Position numbers and translations under genes: made by a program
Shown here: positions 1-8,200 of the stretch, in pieces
How positions within the stretch are numbered: position 1 is the first letter of the stretch
Layout: each line of letters starts with the position of its first letter
Assembly: GCA_036003885.1 (NCBI GenBank)
Contig: DASYSA010000184.1
Coordinates: 1 to 13,402 of the forward strand
Origin: DASYSA01 sp036003885
Lineage (GTDB): Bacteria; Acidobacteriota; Blastocatellia; UBA7656
Length of the DNA stretch: 13,402 nucleotides
Direction: 5' to 3'
The notes under the pieces: model-generated
Seen by the model: only the letters and a program-made list of their open reading frames with translations
What the model was told of the DNA's origin: nothing
Database searches by the model: none

Positions 1-194
1 GGCGAAAGCCGCTCCGTGCTGATGTCGCCTCCTTCACGATGGCTGACTATTTCGGTCGACCGTTTCAGCGCCCCGACTTTGCTCACGCCGGCGACGACTG
101 CGAATGTCCCGCCGGGCTCGGACTGCCACTTAACGCGGAACTTGAAGTTGAGATACGGATCTATTCGTTGGGTGTTGACCGTGAACTGTGCCAT
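1..194 (-). CDS. Contractile tail tube protein, N-terminal part (runs off left edge)
   Basis: Only the first 64 codons are present. The protein starts MAQFTVNTQRIDPYLNFKFR and continues through a V-x-G-V-S-K-V-G-A-L-K-R segment and an E-I-V-x-H-R-E-G-G-D segment. This order (DPY-NFKF near the start, then GVSKVGALKR, then HREGGD) is typical of the T4 gp19-like tail tube family found in phage tails and extracellular contractile injection systems. Such proteins stack as hexameric rings to form the inner tube expelled when the sheath contracts. The ATG at 192-194 is preceded by GGGAG with 7-nt spacing. The sheath gene ends 46 nt upstream on the same strand, so the two are probably co-transcribed, and sheath-then-tube is the usual gene order. 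The C-terminal half and any second tube paralogue lie outside the window. A phage or tailocin tube cannot be separated from an eCIS tube on this evidence. Confidence 0.87.
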   Translation of the reverse strand, partial: MAQFTVNTQRIDPYLNFKFRVKWQSEPGGTFAVVAGVSKVGALKRSTEIVSHREGGDISTERLS

Positions 195-240
195 TTCGCA
201 TCTCCCGTAAGACGACAGAGGACATTAAGCTGGAGGACAT

Positions 241-2652
241 TTAAGTCTGAACCTGCCCCGCCTTCTGCTGGATCGTGATGATTACGAATTCCGCCGGCTT
301 TAACGGGGCAAAACCGACGATCACATTGACGATGCCCAGGTTGATATCATTCTGGGTGGTTGTTTCAGAATCGACTTTCACGAAGTACGCGTCGCTCGCC
401 TTCTGACCCTGAAATGCGCCCTGGCGGAACAGATTGTTCATGAACGCACCGGCGGCCACGCGGATCTGTCCCCAAAGCGGCTCATCATTGGGCTCGAAAA
501 CCGCGAACTTGAGACCGCGGTACAGACTCTCCTCAATGAATAAAGCGACGCGGCGAACAGGGACATACTTGTAGTCATCATTGCCCGAGTTATCAAAGCC
601 ATCCATCGTTCGCGCCCCCCAGCTCACGATACCTGTGGCGAAGACGCGGATGGCGTTGACCGCCTCCGGATTAATGATCCCGTTCTCGGGATCGGACATG
701 GCGTGCTGGACGCCTCGGATTCCTCGTATACTGGCTTCGATCCCCGCGGGGGCCTTCCAGACTCCGCGATTAGAGTCGGTACGGGCCATCAGTCCTGCGA
801 TCGATCCGCTCGGGTCGATGACTTTCGTGGTTCCGTTAGTGGCCACCGCCAACCTCGGCCAGTAAATCGCAGCGTGGTCAGTAACCACACCGACTCTGAG
901 GTCCTCGATCTCGCTCTCTACCTCATTCACGGTGGCCCAGTCGCCGCCATCTGATTTTGGGTCGACGATCAAGAAGGCCCTGCGATTCAGGCAGAAGTTA
1001 CTGGCTGGGCCCCACAACGCCTGCCGTTGTGGATCCGTTTGTCCACTGGCGCGTGGGAGTATTAGCAGATTGAATAGATCTACCTGTCGGTCAATGACGC
1101 CGAACGCGTCAGAGTAGTCCGTCGTCGTCGGTACATTGCCATCAAAGCCGCTGGTTCCCGTCGTTTGGAAATCGTTACTGGTACCTGTGGCATCGAGGCT
1201 GAAGTAGCGCACGTCAGGTTTGTCCATCCCGTTGCCTGCCGCTCCCATATTGTAGGTCGGGTCTGTCTTAAAGCTGATTGCCGCTGTGTTTGCGCTCCCG
1301 AAGTTTGGCTTCAGCACCAGCCGGTGCCCGTGGACTGCCGCGGACCAGGCAAAATCGGGGTGAGTGGCGGCATCCGAATTGATCTTCTGCGCGAGAATCC
1401 CCAGCCGCTCCTGGACATGAATCAGCGAATCAGATTCACCCGTCTTCTCGTATATCTTTCCCCCTGGGCCGAGATTGACACCCGTGAACGAATGAGTCCC
1501 TGCACTGTCCTTCAGCTCGTACGAAGTAATGTCCGTCTGGTCCTGATCGGCCAGACTTGTCAACGCGCTGAGAATGGGCGTCCCTTCGAATCCGCCGAAC
1601 CGGAAGAACAGTCCCGTTGGGGCCGGCCGCCTCTTCGCGTTACCATCTACCTCGAACCCTCCGCGATCAAGTCCGAGCTGCATCGCCCCGCTGATGTCGT
1701 TGGTCGTCGCCGACCGAAAAACTACTGACCCCCCGTCTTTGTCACTGGTGAACCGCAAATACTGGCGGCCGGTCGGGCCATTAGTGAGATCCACCTTCAA
1801 AGTCGCGCCCACGACGTTGAGAGCATCTTTAATCGAGTTCTCGAGGAATGTGAGGATGCCTGCAGCGGCAGGGACCTCCGATTCCCTGATCACTACCTCG
1901 ACAAATGGATTGCCGTCCACGCTGACCCGGAACGACCCGATGGTGCCGGTGCCGCCGACGCCGGTGGCATTAATGGCGTCCTCCAGGGCTGTCTTTACTT
2001 CAGCCTTCGCGTCAACGCTGCTGTCGAACAATAGTCCGGACAGAGCGTACCCCTTGAAGGCCTTTACCACCGTATCGTCGAAGTCAGGCCCACGCTCAGC
2101 CTTCACGAGGGCCGATCTCTGGGTGAGCACGTCAACCGCGAAGAGGCCGCTGTCGGGATTCATGTTCAGGTTCTTGAAGACTGGCTCTCCAACCTCATTG
2201 AACCCGCCACGGCCATCGGGCACGAGGCGAAACACTCGGAGGTTAAACGACGATTCCGGCGTCGGTGTGTCGTAGTCCACTTCCAGGCGGATTGCATCAC
2301 CAAAGCTGCCCGCATCCTTGGCACTGACTTTGAGGACCTGTTTCTGCGACAGTTCGTCTTTCAGGACAACGTTGGCCTCGGTCGCCCCATTGGCAATCCG
2401 CGTAATGAAGGCCTGCTGGCCGCCGTTGGCAAAGAACTGGCGGACCTGGTCTGTCATTTCGCTTATGGTCGTGTCCGCGCCGAAGCCACGCTCAAAGTCG
2501 GAGAAGCTGAGCACGCGACTGGGTGTCTTCTGGATCCCCTGCTTTGTCATACCGACAAATAGCGCGATCGACGTGGATACGCCCGTGATTGTGCGCACGC
2601 CGGATGGAATCTCCTGCACGTAGACACCGGGGAAGCTTACTTGAACAGGCAT
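241..2652 (-). CDS. Contractile tail sheath protein, long form (803 aa)
   Basis: The protein begins MPVQVSFPGVYVQEIPSGVR, the classic start of phage, eCIS and T6SS-type sheath subunits (PGVYV-E-PSG). The conserved core is C-terminal: F-D-G-N-V-P near residue 502, FNLLILP near 526-532, and an end segment APLKPAEFVIITIQQKAG, the strand that interlocks neighbouring subunits. Sheath subunits form a helical sleeve round the tube, and contraction drives the tube into a target. Many eCIS sheaths are about 350-500 aa. This one has roughly 330 extra residues at about 175-500, between the N-terminal strand and the core. Part of that block (S-F-R-V-S-V-D-G-N-P-F near the beginning, later L-R-F-T-S-D-K-D-G-G) looks like the beta-rich decoration domains seen in large phage sheaths, and a second similar unit may follow. 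The ATG at 2650-2652 has a very strong ribosome-binding site, AGGAGGA at 2657-2663 with 4-nt spacing. The gap to the upstream winged-helix gene is 185 nt and holds no convincing separate promoter. Confidence 0.95.
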   Translation of the reverse strand: MPVQVSFPGVYVQEIPSGVRTITGVSTSIALFVGMTKQGIQKTPSRVLSFSDFERGFGADTTISEMTDQVRQFFANGGQQAFITRIANGATEANVVLKDELSQKQVLKVSAKDAGSFGDAIRLEVDYDTPTPESSFNLRVFRLVPDGRGGFNEVGEPVFKNLNMNPDSGLFAVDVLTQRSALVKAERGPDFDDTVVKAFKGYALSGLLFDSSVDAKAEVKTALEDAINATGVGGTGTIGSFRVSVDGNPFVEVVIRESEVPAAAGILTFLENSIKDALNVVGATLKVDLTNGPTGRQYLRFTSDKDGGSVVFRSATTNDISGAMQLGLDRGGFEVDGNAKRRPAPTGLFFRFGGFEGTPILSALTSLADQDQTDITSYELKDSAGTHSFTGVNLGPGGKIYEKTGESDSLIHVQERLGILAQKINSDAATHPDFAWSAAVHGHRLVLKPNFGSANTAAISFKTDPTYNMGAAGNGMDKPDVRYFSLDATGTSNDFQTTGTSGFDGNVPTTTDYSDAFGVIDRQVDLFNLLILPRASGQTDPQRQALWGPASNFCLNRRAFLIVDPKSDGGDWATVNEVESEIEDLRVGVVTDHAAIYWPRLAVATNGTTKVIDPSGSIAGLMARTDSNRGVWKAPAGIEASIRGIRGVQHAMSDPENGIINPEAVNAIRVFATGIVSWGARTMDGFDNSGNDDYKYVPVRRVALFIEESLYRGLKFAVFEPNDEPLWGQIRVAAGAFMNNLFRQGAFQGQKASDAYFVKVDSETTTQNDINLGIVNVIVGFAPLKPAEFVIITIQQKAGQVQT

Positions 2653-2834
2653 CTTGTCCTCCTAGGCCGGCCTTATGTTCCTTTGTTCCTCCAAAACTGG
2701 ACCCAAAGGAGATACAGTGGTCAAGAATCTCGCATTGGAACAACAATTGAGCGCGATATAATGAACAGCGTCGTTCAGAAGTGGCACTACTGTTTGAAGT
2801 CTCATCCTACTGAGAGAGTTCTCCTACATTATGA

Positions 2835-2848
2835 CCGCTATTGAGCGG
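2835..2848 (-). other. Small perfect hairpin over the stop codon of the winged-helix gene
   Basis: CCGCT-ATTG-AGCGG has perfect 5-bp arms and a 4-nt loop, and includes the TAG stop at 2838-2840. No T-run follows in the direction of transcription, so it is not a standard intrinsic terminator. It could damp or protect the transcript between the small gene and the strongly translated sheath gene. It is short enough to be chance. Confidence 0.3.
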
Positions 2849-3140
2849 CTTCCTGCTCCGACATCTGCTCGAGCAGCGCGCGTATTCTCGCGATCTGTCG
2901 ACGATTGATGCGATAATGAATCCGCCCATCCTTCTCCTGGCGTTCCATTACCAACCCCTGGGACACCAACTCTCCGAGCGCAGACTTGACTTGCGCCATT
3001 GTGCGTTTGATGTCTTGTTCCAACAACCACCACTGCAGAATGCCTTCCATCGTATCTTGCGCCCTGGGATGCGCGGCCAGATACGCCAGGATCTCCTGAG
3101 CGATGTCCGCCGCCTCGGCTGTGCGCCGCCTCTGTTTCAC
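2838..3140 (-). CDS. Small winged-helix-like DNA-binding protein (100 aa)
   Basis: I do not recognise a named family, but the layout is that of a compact winged helix. A basic start (KQRRR) precedes helix 1 at about residues 9-24 (EAADIAQEILAYLAAHP). A helical middle follows, then a probable recognition helix at about 48-62 (MAQVKSALGELVSQGL), and a beta-wing at about 63-79 (VMERQEKDGRIHYRIN). The C-terminal helix is rich in Arg and Glu. The start is GTG (3138-3140), because no ATG is in frame. AAGGG lies 11 nt upstream. It is the first gene after the sigma-54 promoter at 3173-3188 and precedes the sheath gene on the same strand, so it may repress, tune or time the contractile-system operon. 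It could instead be a structural or unrelated small protein. An ATG at 3147 in another frame is closer to the same Shine-Dalgarno, but the protein it opens is Arg/Gly-rich and looks like a shadow. Confidence 0.75.
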   Translation of the reverse strand: MKQRRRTAEAADIAQEILAYLAAHPRAQDTMEGILQWWLLEQDIKRTMAQVKSALGELVSQGLVMERQEKDGRIHYRINRRQIARIRALLEQMSEQEAAQ

Positions 3141-3172
3141 GAGCCATCTTTCCCTTCCTGTACGACCTGTAC

Positions 3173-3188
3173 TGCAATCTCCGTGCTA
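3173..3188 (-). promoter_or_regulatory. Sigma-54 (-24/-12) promoter of the contractile-system operon
   Basis: The minus strand reads TAGCACG-GAGA-TTGCA. Against the sigma-54 consensus TGGCACG-N4-TTGCW every specified base matches except G to A at -25. The -24 G and the -13/-12 GC have exactly correct spacing. Transcription would start near 3162, just ahead of the AAGGG ribosome-binding site (3152-3156) and the GTG start at 3140, giving a leader of about 22 nt. The gene immediately upstream encodes a sigma-54-dependent activator, so sequence and context agree. The site was found by eye; a scored scan was not run. Confidence 0.72.
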
Positions 3189-3214
3189 TTGGAATGAGGC
3201 CCCGATTAGGGGTA

Positions 3215-3228
3215 TTGAGGAAGCTCAA
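3215..3228. promoter_or_regulatory. Possible activator-binding palindrome (UAS)
   Basis: TTGAG-GAAG-CTCAA is a perfect 5-bp-arm inverted repeat centred about 60 bp upstream of the predicted sigma-54 transcription start. The neighbouring Fis-type activator would be expected to bind a dyad upstream of its promoter, though usually somewhat further away (about 80-150 bp). A second, looser dyad, CCCC-GATTA-GGGG (3200-3212), lies between it and the promoter. A similar half-conserved sequence, TTGAA-GCCA-CTCAG, occurs at 4864-4877 upstream of the activator gene itself. These links are suggestive only. Confidence 0.3.
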
Positions 3229-3333
3229 CAGTCTCGTTCGATCCAGGCTGTAAGACTACAGGCGAGCTAAACACAGTAATGGTTAACTAACAAAGATATG
3301 ATGAATTGTCCTGGCTGGTATGTCGATTTTGTC

Positions 3334-4734
3334 CTAGTCCGAGCCTCGGGACCTGATGGCGGCGGCTTTGAAGCAGTTGACGTCGATATGGTGCTTGCGG
3401 AGCAGTTCCCAAAATGCCCTTCGATTCTTGTGTGCCGCCTCTGCGGCTTTGGTGATGTTACCGCCGTGTGCAAGCAGGAGATCTTCAGCGTACATGCGCT
3501 CGAACCGGGCCTTGGCTTCGCGGAAGGAGGTTGGGCGCAAAGGCATCGCGGTATGCGGTAGATTCAAGTCGCGGTGCTCAATCACGTCGCGTTCGGCCAA
3601 CGCCACGGCGCGCTCGACCATATGCTCCAACTCCCTCACGTTGCCCGGCCACTCATAAAGCACGAGTTGTCGCTCGGCGTCCGCTGAGAAGCACATCGTT
3701 GGCTTGTTGAACTCGGTGGCATACTTTGTCAGGAAGTGACGCGCAAGTTGCACAATGTCCTGTCGGCGCTCGCGCAGTGGCGGCAGACGGAGCGGAATAA
3801 TATTCAACCGATAATAGAAGTCCTGTCGCAGCTTGCCGGTCTGCACCGCCTGGTCGAGATCAATGTTTGCCGCCGCGATGACCCGCACGTCAGCTTTCCG
3901 CATCTTTGCCGAACCGAGCGGCCTGTACTCTTTTTCCTGCAGAAAGCGCAGGAGTTTGACCTGGGCTTGCAGAGGCAGACAGTCAATCTCATCCAGGAAC
4001 ATAGTGCCGCCATCAGCCTCGCGAATCAGACCGGTCTGCGAACGCGACGCATCGGTGAACGCACCACGCTCGTGGCCGAAAAGCTCGTTCTCGACAAGCT
4101 CTGTAGGAATTGCTCCGCAGTTAACCGGGACGAATGGCTGGTCCAGGCGGGGTCCGAGATAGTGAATCACCCGTGCGCATAGTTCCTTACCGGTTCCCGT
4201 CTCTCCGCCGATCAGGACAGTGGAGTCGCAGCGAGCAATGAGAGGGATTTTCTTGACAGCGGCGCGAAAGGCCACACTGTCACCAATGAGTTTTTTGAAT
4301 CCGACCTCTTCTTTGATTCCGTGTGCCGGAGTGCGACGCTGATGCACATGCTTCAGCAACCGCCGAACACGGGTTAGAATGTCGAGCGCCTTCAGAGGGG
4401 GAGTGATAAAATCCGCCACGCCAAGCTCGAGTAGGTTCAGTATCTCATCCGGTTTACTCGCTTCAGGCACTACGATCAGCGGCGGCTCTGCAACTCCTTG
4501 CATACTTCGAAAGAGTCGCTGGCCTTGTTTTAGCAGGGACGCGGGCAAAACAAAGCAGACGAGACTCGGATTACCGCCCAACCGCTGGTTGGGGGCAACA
4601 GGTCCCTTTTCACCAGGAGACAGCTTTTGAAGTTTGACCGTCCACCGCGGAACCGAGGCGAGAATTCCCCGTAGCTCAACGCCCAGTTCACCCGAGGGGC
4701 TAAAATCGAGTAGCAGGATGCTAGTCTCTTCCAT
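3334..4734 (-). CDS. Sigma-54-dependent transcriptional activator (bEBP) with pseudo-receiver domain
   Basis: NtrC-type activators use ATP hydrolysis to remodel sigma-54 RNA polymerase at -24/-12 promoters. Three domains are visible. Residues 1-128 form a receiver-like domain. Residues about 148-375 form the AAA+ domain: Walker A GETGTGKE (177-184), sigma-contact loop GAFTDA (224-229), Walker B GGTMFLDEI (242-250), sensor N290, arginine-finger segment RQDFYYRLN (303-311), and WPGNVRE (362-368). Residues about 424-450 form a Fis-type helix-turn-helix (GGNITKAAEAA...NRRAFWELLRKH). The length (466 aa) is normal. The receiver-like domain lacks the phosphoacceptor Asp (the P-D-L-V-x-x-D strand is PSLVCFV at 56-62) and the late Lys-Pro (ITPPL instead of TKP). 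The ATG at 4732-4734 fits the start of the first beta strand (ILLLDF). Its ribosome-binding site is weak (GAGG far upstream). It sits directly upstream of a sigma-54 promoter that leads into the contractile-system genes, so it is very probably their dedicated activator. Confidence 0.95.
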   Translation of the reverse strand: MEETSILLLDFSPSGELGVELRGILASVPRWTVKLQKLSPGEKGPVAPNQRLGGNPSLVCFVLPASLLKQGQRLFRSMQGVAEPPLIVVPEASKPDEILNLLELGVADFITPPLKALDILTRVRRLLKHVHQRRTPAHGIKEEVGFKKLIGDSVAFRAAVKKIPLIARCDSTVLIGGETGTGKELCARVIHYLGPRLDQPFVPVNCGAIPTELVENELFGHERGAFTDASRSQTGLIREADGGTMFLDEIDCLPLQAQVKLLRFLQEKEYRPLGSAKMRKADVRVIAAANIDLDQAVQTGKLRQDFYYRLNIIPLRLPPLRERRQDIVQLARHFLTKYATEFNKPTMCFSADAERQLVLYEWPGNVRELEHMVERAVALAERDVIEHRDLNLPHTAMPLRPTSFREAKARFERMYAEDLLLAHGGNITKAAEAAHKNRRAFWELLRKHHIDVNCFKAAAIRSRGSD

Positions 4735-5215
4735 CTCGGCACATTAGTGCCTCACGCCGGGATGCGTAATTCTTCGATCGATAAGCTGGCACCGACTCGC
4801 GCGACGGCTCAGAGGCGCAACAATCGCCTCCCCAACTCACGCTGTTATGTGCCACCTATCGGCTTGAAGCCACTCAGGCGATGGGACACGCGAGAGACCG
4901 GAGTCTCGACTTCAAAAAGGTTGCCCACTCGCCGACGACGATGGGCCAAAGACGCTTAAGCGAAGCATTTGGTGGTGACGGACGTTGGAGCACTCTTAAC
5001 GCACGAGAAAATCTTGTCATCACGATTCGTACCACTGCCCGACCCATTTCGTTAACATTAATGTGTGGGCGCACAAAATGTACTCCAAGTGACAACCGGG
5101 TTCAAGTGAAAAGAGATTAATTTCACAGAGCGATGCGGCATCGCGTCAACCGGCTTGAGCATCTCTCCCTGAACTCCTGTGGACAGACCTGCGCAAGAAA
5201 CATTATAAGAACCAT
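4735..5215. other. 481-nt divergent intergenic region with short palindromes
   Basis: No credible gene is seen here. The region separates the minus-strand activator from the plus-strand FG-GAP gene. It holds a hairpin GAGGCG-CAACAAT-CGCCTC (4812-4830), a dyad GAGAC-CGGA-GTCTC (4894-4907), and a perfect 10-bp palindrome ACATTAATGT (5055-5064) directly after another palindrome GTTAAC (5051-5056). These could be operators for either gene. TGGCAC-like boxes are present on both strands (4792 plus, about 4851 minus), but their spacing to a GC is one base short, so I do not call sigma-54 promoters here. No convincing -35/-10 pair was seen. Confidence 0.5.
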
Positions 5216-8200
5216 ATGTGCACGCTTTTGACTCATCGCTTACTTATGTTGATCCTGATCGCGAGTTGTCTGCTCACGGCGCCGGCAGGAAGTTCAAAAC
5301 AGCCCGGCGCCTCCCCGGCTCAGAGCGGCCAGTCCGCCAGCGCCGCGCGCGAGAGCGCCTATCGGGCGAACAACCTCGGCGTGGCGATGCTCGAGCAGTT
5401 CAAATACAAAGAAGGCGGAGATCAATTCCGTCGCGCGCTTCAGCTCGATCCCTCCCTCTCGATAGCCCGCGTTAATCTCGCTATCGCTCTGTACAACATT
5501 CCGGATGTCGAGAGCGCGCTGCGAGAGGCGAAGGCGGCGACCGCGCTTCTCCCCAACAGCCCTCAGCCTCACTACATTATCGGCCTGATCGCTAAGGCAC
5601 AGAATCGGATCGAAGATGCGATTGCCTCGTTTCAGCGCGTGCTTCAGATCGACCCGCGCGATGTCGGAGCGAACATCAACCTCGGCCAGATCTACAACGG
5701 CAAGGCCCGGTACCCTGAAGCCATCGTCGTTCTTCGCACCGCAATCGACGCAGAGCCTTACAGCGCAACTGCTGTCTACCAGCTCAGCATCGCGCTCAAC
5801 CGCGGAGGTCAACGCGAAGAGGGCCGGCGAATGAGCGATCGCTTCCTCGCACTGCGAGAAGGAGGATACGGCACCGTCATCGGACAGAACTATCCCGAAC
5901 AGGGACAGTACGCTGAAGCCATCAGCTCGACCGGCGCTGAACCGGGCCTGGTCGATCCGAAGGTTCCGGACGTTGTGTTTACCGATGCAACCCCGAGCGT
6001 TCTGCCCGCTGGAGCGGTGAAATCGCCCGACGCTGCGGCAGAGATCAAGCCGGTCTTCAGCCGGCGCTTTACCGCCGCGGAGTTCAACGACGCGGCCAGG
6101 AAAGAGATCGTCGCGTCTGTTGGTGGTCCAGTCACGCTAATCGACTACGACGGCGATGGAGATCTCGACCTGTTCGAGGCGACGGGATCAAGGCAGCGGC
6201 TCTATAGAAATGATGGAGGCAAGTTCGTAGATGTGACGGCTCAGTCGGGCGCCTTGAGCATTACGGGCAATGGCAGCGTGACAGGAGTGGTCGCCGGCGA
6301 CTACGACAACGATGCGAAGCCCGACCTGTTCGTCCTGCGCTACGGCACGAGCACGCTCTATCACAACGATGGCAATGGGCGGTTCTCTGATGTGACGGCG
6401 GCGGCCGGCATTCCCGCCTATCCTTACCTGGCGATTTCGGCGGCGCTTGTTGACGTAGACCACGACGGTGATCTGGATATCTTCATCGCGGGCTTCGTCG
6501 ACTTAACCAAATCACCAAGCGCAGACGCTTCAAGGCCATTCTCTTTTCCAGCTGACTTTTCCGGCGCGCCGAACCTCTTGCTGCGAAACAATGGCAACGG
6601 CAAGTTCACCGACATAACCGCTCCCGCCAAGGTGACCGGCTCGCTTGCGCATGCCGTTGCCGTAGTGCCGACCGATTACGACAATCGCCGTGACATCGAT
6701 CTGTTAGTGGTGAACTTCAACGCCCTACCCAGTCTCTTTCGGAACATGCGCGATGGATCGTTCAGCGATGTTGCGGGCGAGGCCGGACTGGCGAAGGGAG
6801 CCTTCACGAGCGCCGCGGCAGGTGACTTCAACAAAGACGGCTTCACCGATTTTTATTTCGGCGCCTCCGACACACCTGGATCGTTTGCAATAAGCGATGG
6901 GCGAGGCCGCTTCACCATGAAAGCGGCTCCGGCAGCTGCATCAAATGTGACCAACGCGCAGTTTGTCGAGAGCGACGCGGCTCAATTCCTGGACTATGAC
7001 AACGACGGCTTGCTGGATCTGGTGAGAGTCTCCGTCGGCGAGTCAGGTGGAGGCCTGCGACTGTGGCGAAATGCGGGTGAGTGGAGTGAGGTTGCTCCCA
7101 CGCGCGAGACATCGGCGCAGAAGCTGTCACCGCGGGTGCTGGCCTCGGGCGACATTGATGGCGATGGCGACACGGATATTGTTATGCGCGGGGCATCAGG
7201 CGAGTTGAAGTTCCTTCGCAATGACGGCGGCAGCCGCAACAGGTCATTCAAGGTTCAGCTCGCGGGCAGGGTCAGCAATCGCAGCGGTGTCGGCTCCAAG
7301 ATCGACGCTCGAGCGGGAAGCCTCAGGCAGAGATTCGAAACCTACGCTGCAACTCCGGCTCCCGCGCCGGCGGATGTGATCTTCGGATTGGGCAGCCGGG
7401 CAGGAGTCGATGCGGTGCGCGTGTTGTGGCCGGCCGGCATCGTTCAGGCTGAGACCGACCTCGCGGGTGCAACCACGTCTGTGAGCAATCAACTCGCTCA
7501 GACTCTGGTGGTCACCGAACTGGATCGCAAGCCATCGTCTTGCCCATTTCTCTACGCGTGGAATGGTGAGAGATTCGAGTTCATAACCGATTTCATGGGC
7601 GGAGGCGAGATGGGTTACTGGGAGGCGCCCGGCGTGCGCAACCATCCCGACCCTGACGAGTACGTTCGAATCAGGGACGATCAACTCAAAGAGCATGATG
7701 GTCGATTCGAGCTGCGAGTGACCAATGAGCTCGAAGAGACTCTCTACGTTGACCGGTTGCAACTCATCGCGATCTCCCATCCTTCAGACGTCGAGGTCTA
7801 TCCGAATGAAGGAATGGTGGACCCGCCGCGCCCGTTCAAGCTGTTTACCACTCGCAGCGCCAGACCGCCGATTGCCGCAACCGATGAGCACGGCCATGAT
7901 GTGCTGGCGCGAATTGCTCGACTCGATCGCAAGTACCCTGATGATTTCCAACTGCATCAGATTCGCGGTTATGCCGGCGAACACACGTTGACTCTCGATC
8001 TCGGGAAAGAGTCGACTGGCCGCACGCTGCTCTTGTTGACGGCCTGGACCGACTACGCCTTTTCGAGTGACAACGTCTCGGCCAATCAGGCCGGCTTGAG
8101 CATGAAGGCGCCGGCGATTCAGGTGAAAGATGCCAGGGGTCGATGGCAGACTGTAATCCCAGACATCGGCATCCCGGTTGGACGACCTCAAACGATGGTA

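Noticed and set aside
1165..1728. 187-codon plus-strand open frame inside the sheath gene (and a similar one at 1574-2275)
   Set aside because: It is antisense to a highly conserved sheath gene, has no ribosome-binding site, and its low-complexity composition is typical of a shadow frame.
2660..2674. GGCCGGCC palindrome near the sheath start as an operator
   Set aside because: A short GC-only palindrome expected by chance, next to an obvious ribosome-binding site that explains the local sequence.
2782..2797. TGGCACT-ACTG-TTTGA on the plus strand as a second sigma-54 promoter
   Set aside because: The -12 element lacks GC at the right spacing, and no plus-strand gene lies downstream; it would read against the winged-helix gene.
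4792..4808. TGGCACC on the plus strand (and TGGCACA on the minus strand near 4851) as sigma-54 promoters of the divergent genes
   Set aside because: In both cases the following GC is one base too close and the TT of the -12 box is missing.
7244..7780. 178-codon minus-strand frame within the FG-GAP gene, and others nearby
   Set aside because: Antisense shadows of a continuous 1199-codon gene with clear domains.
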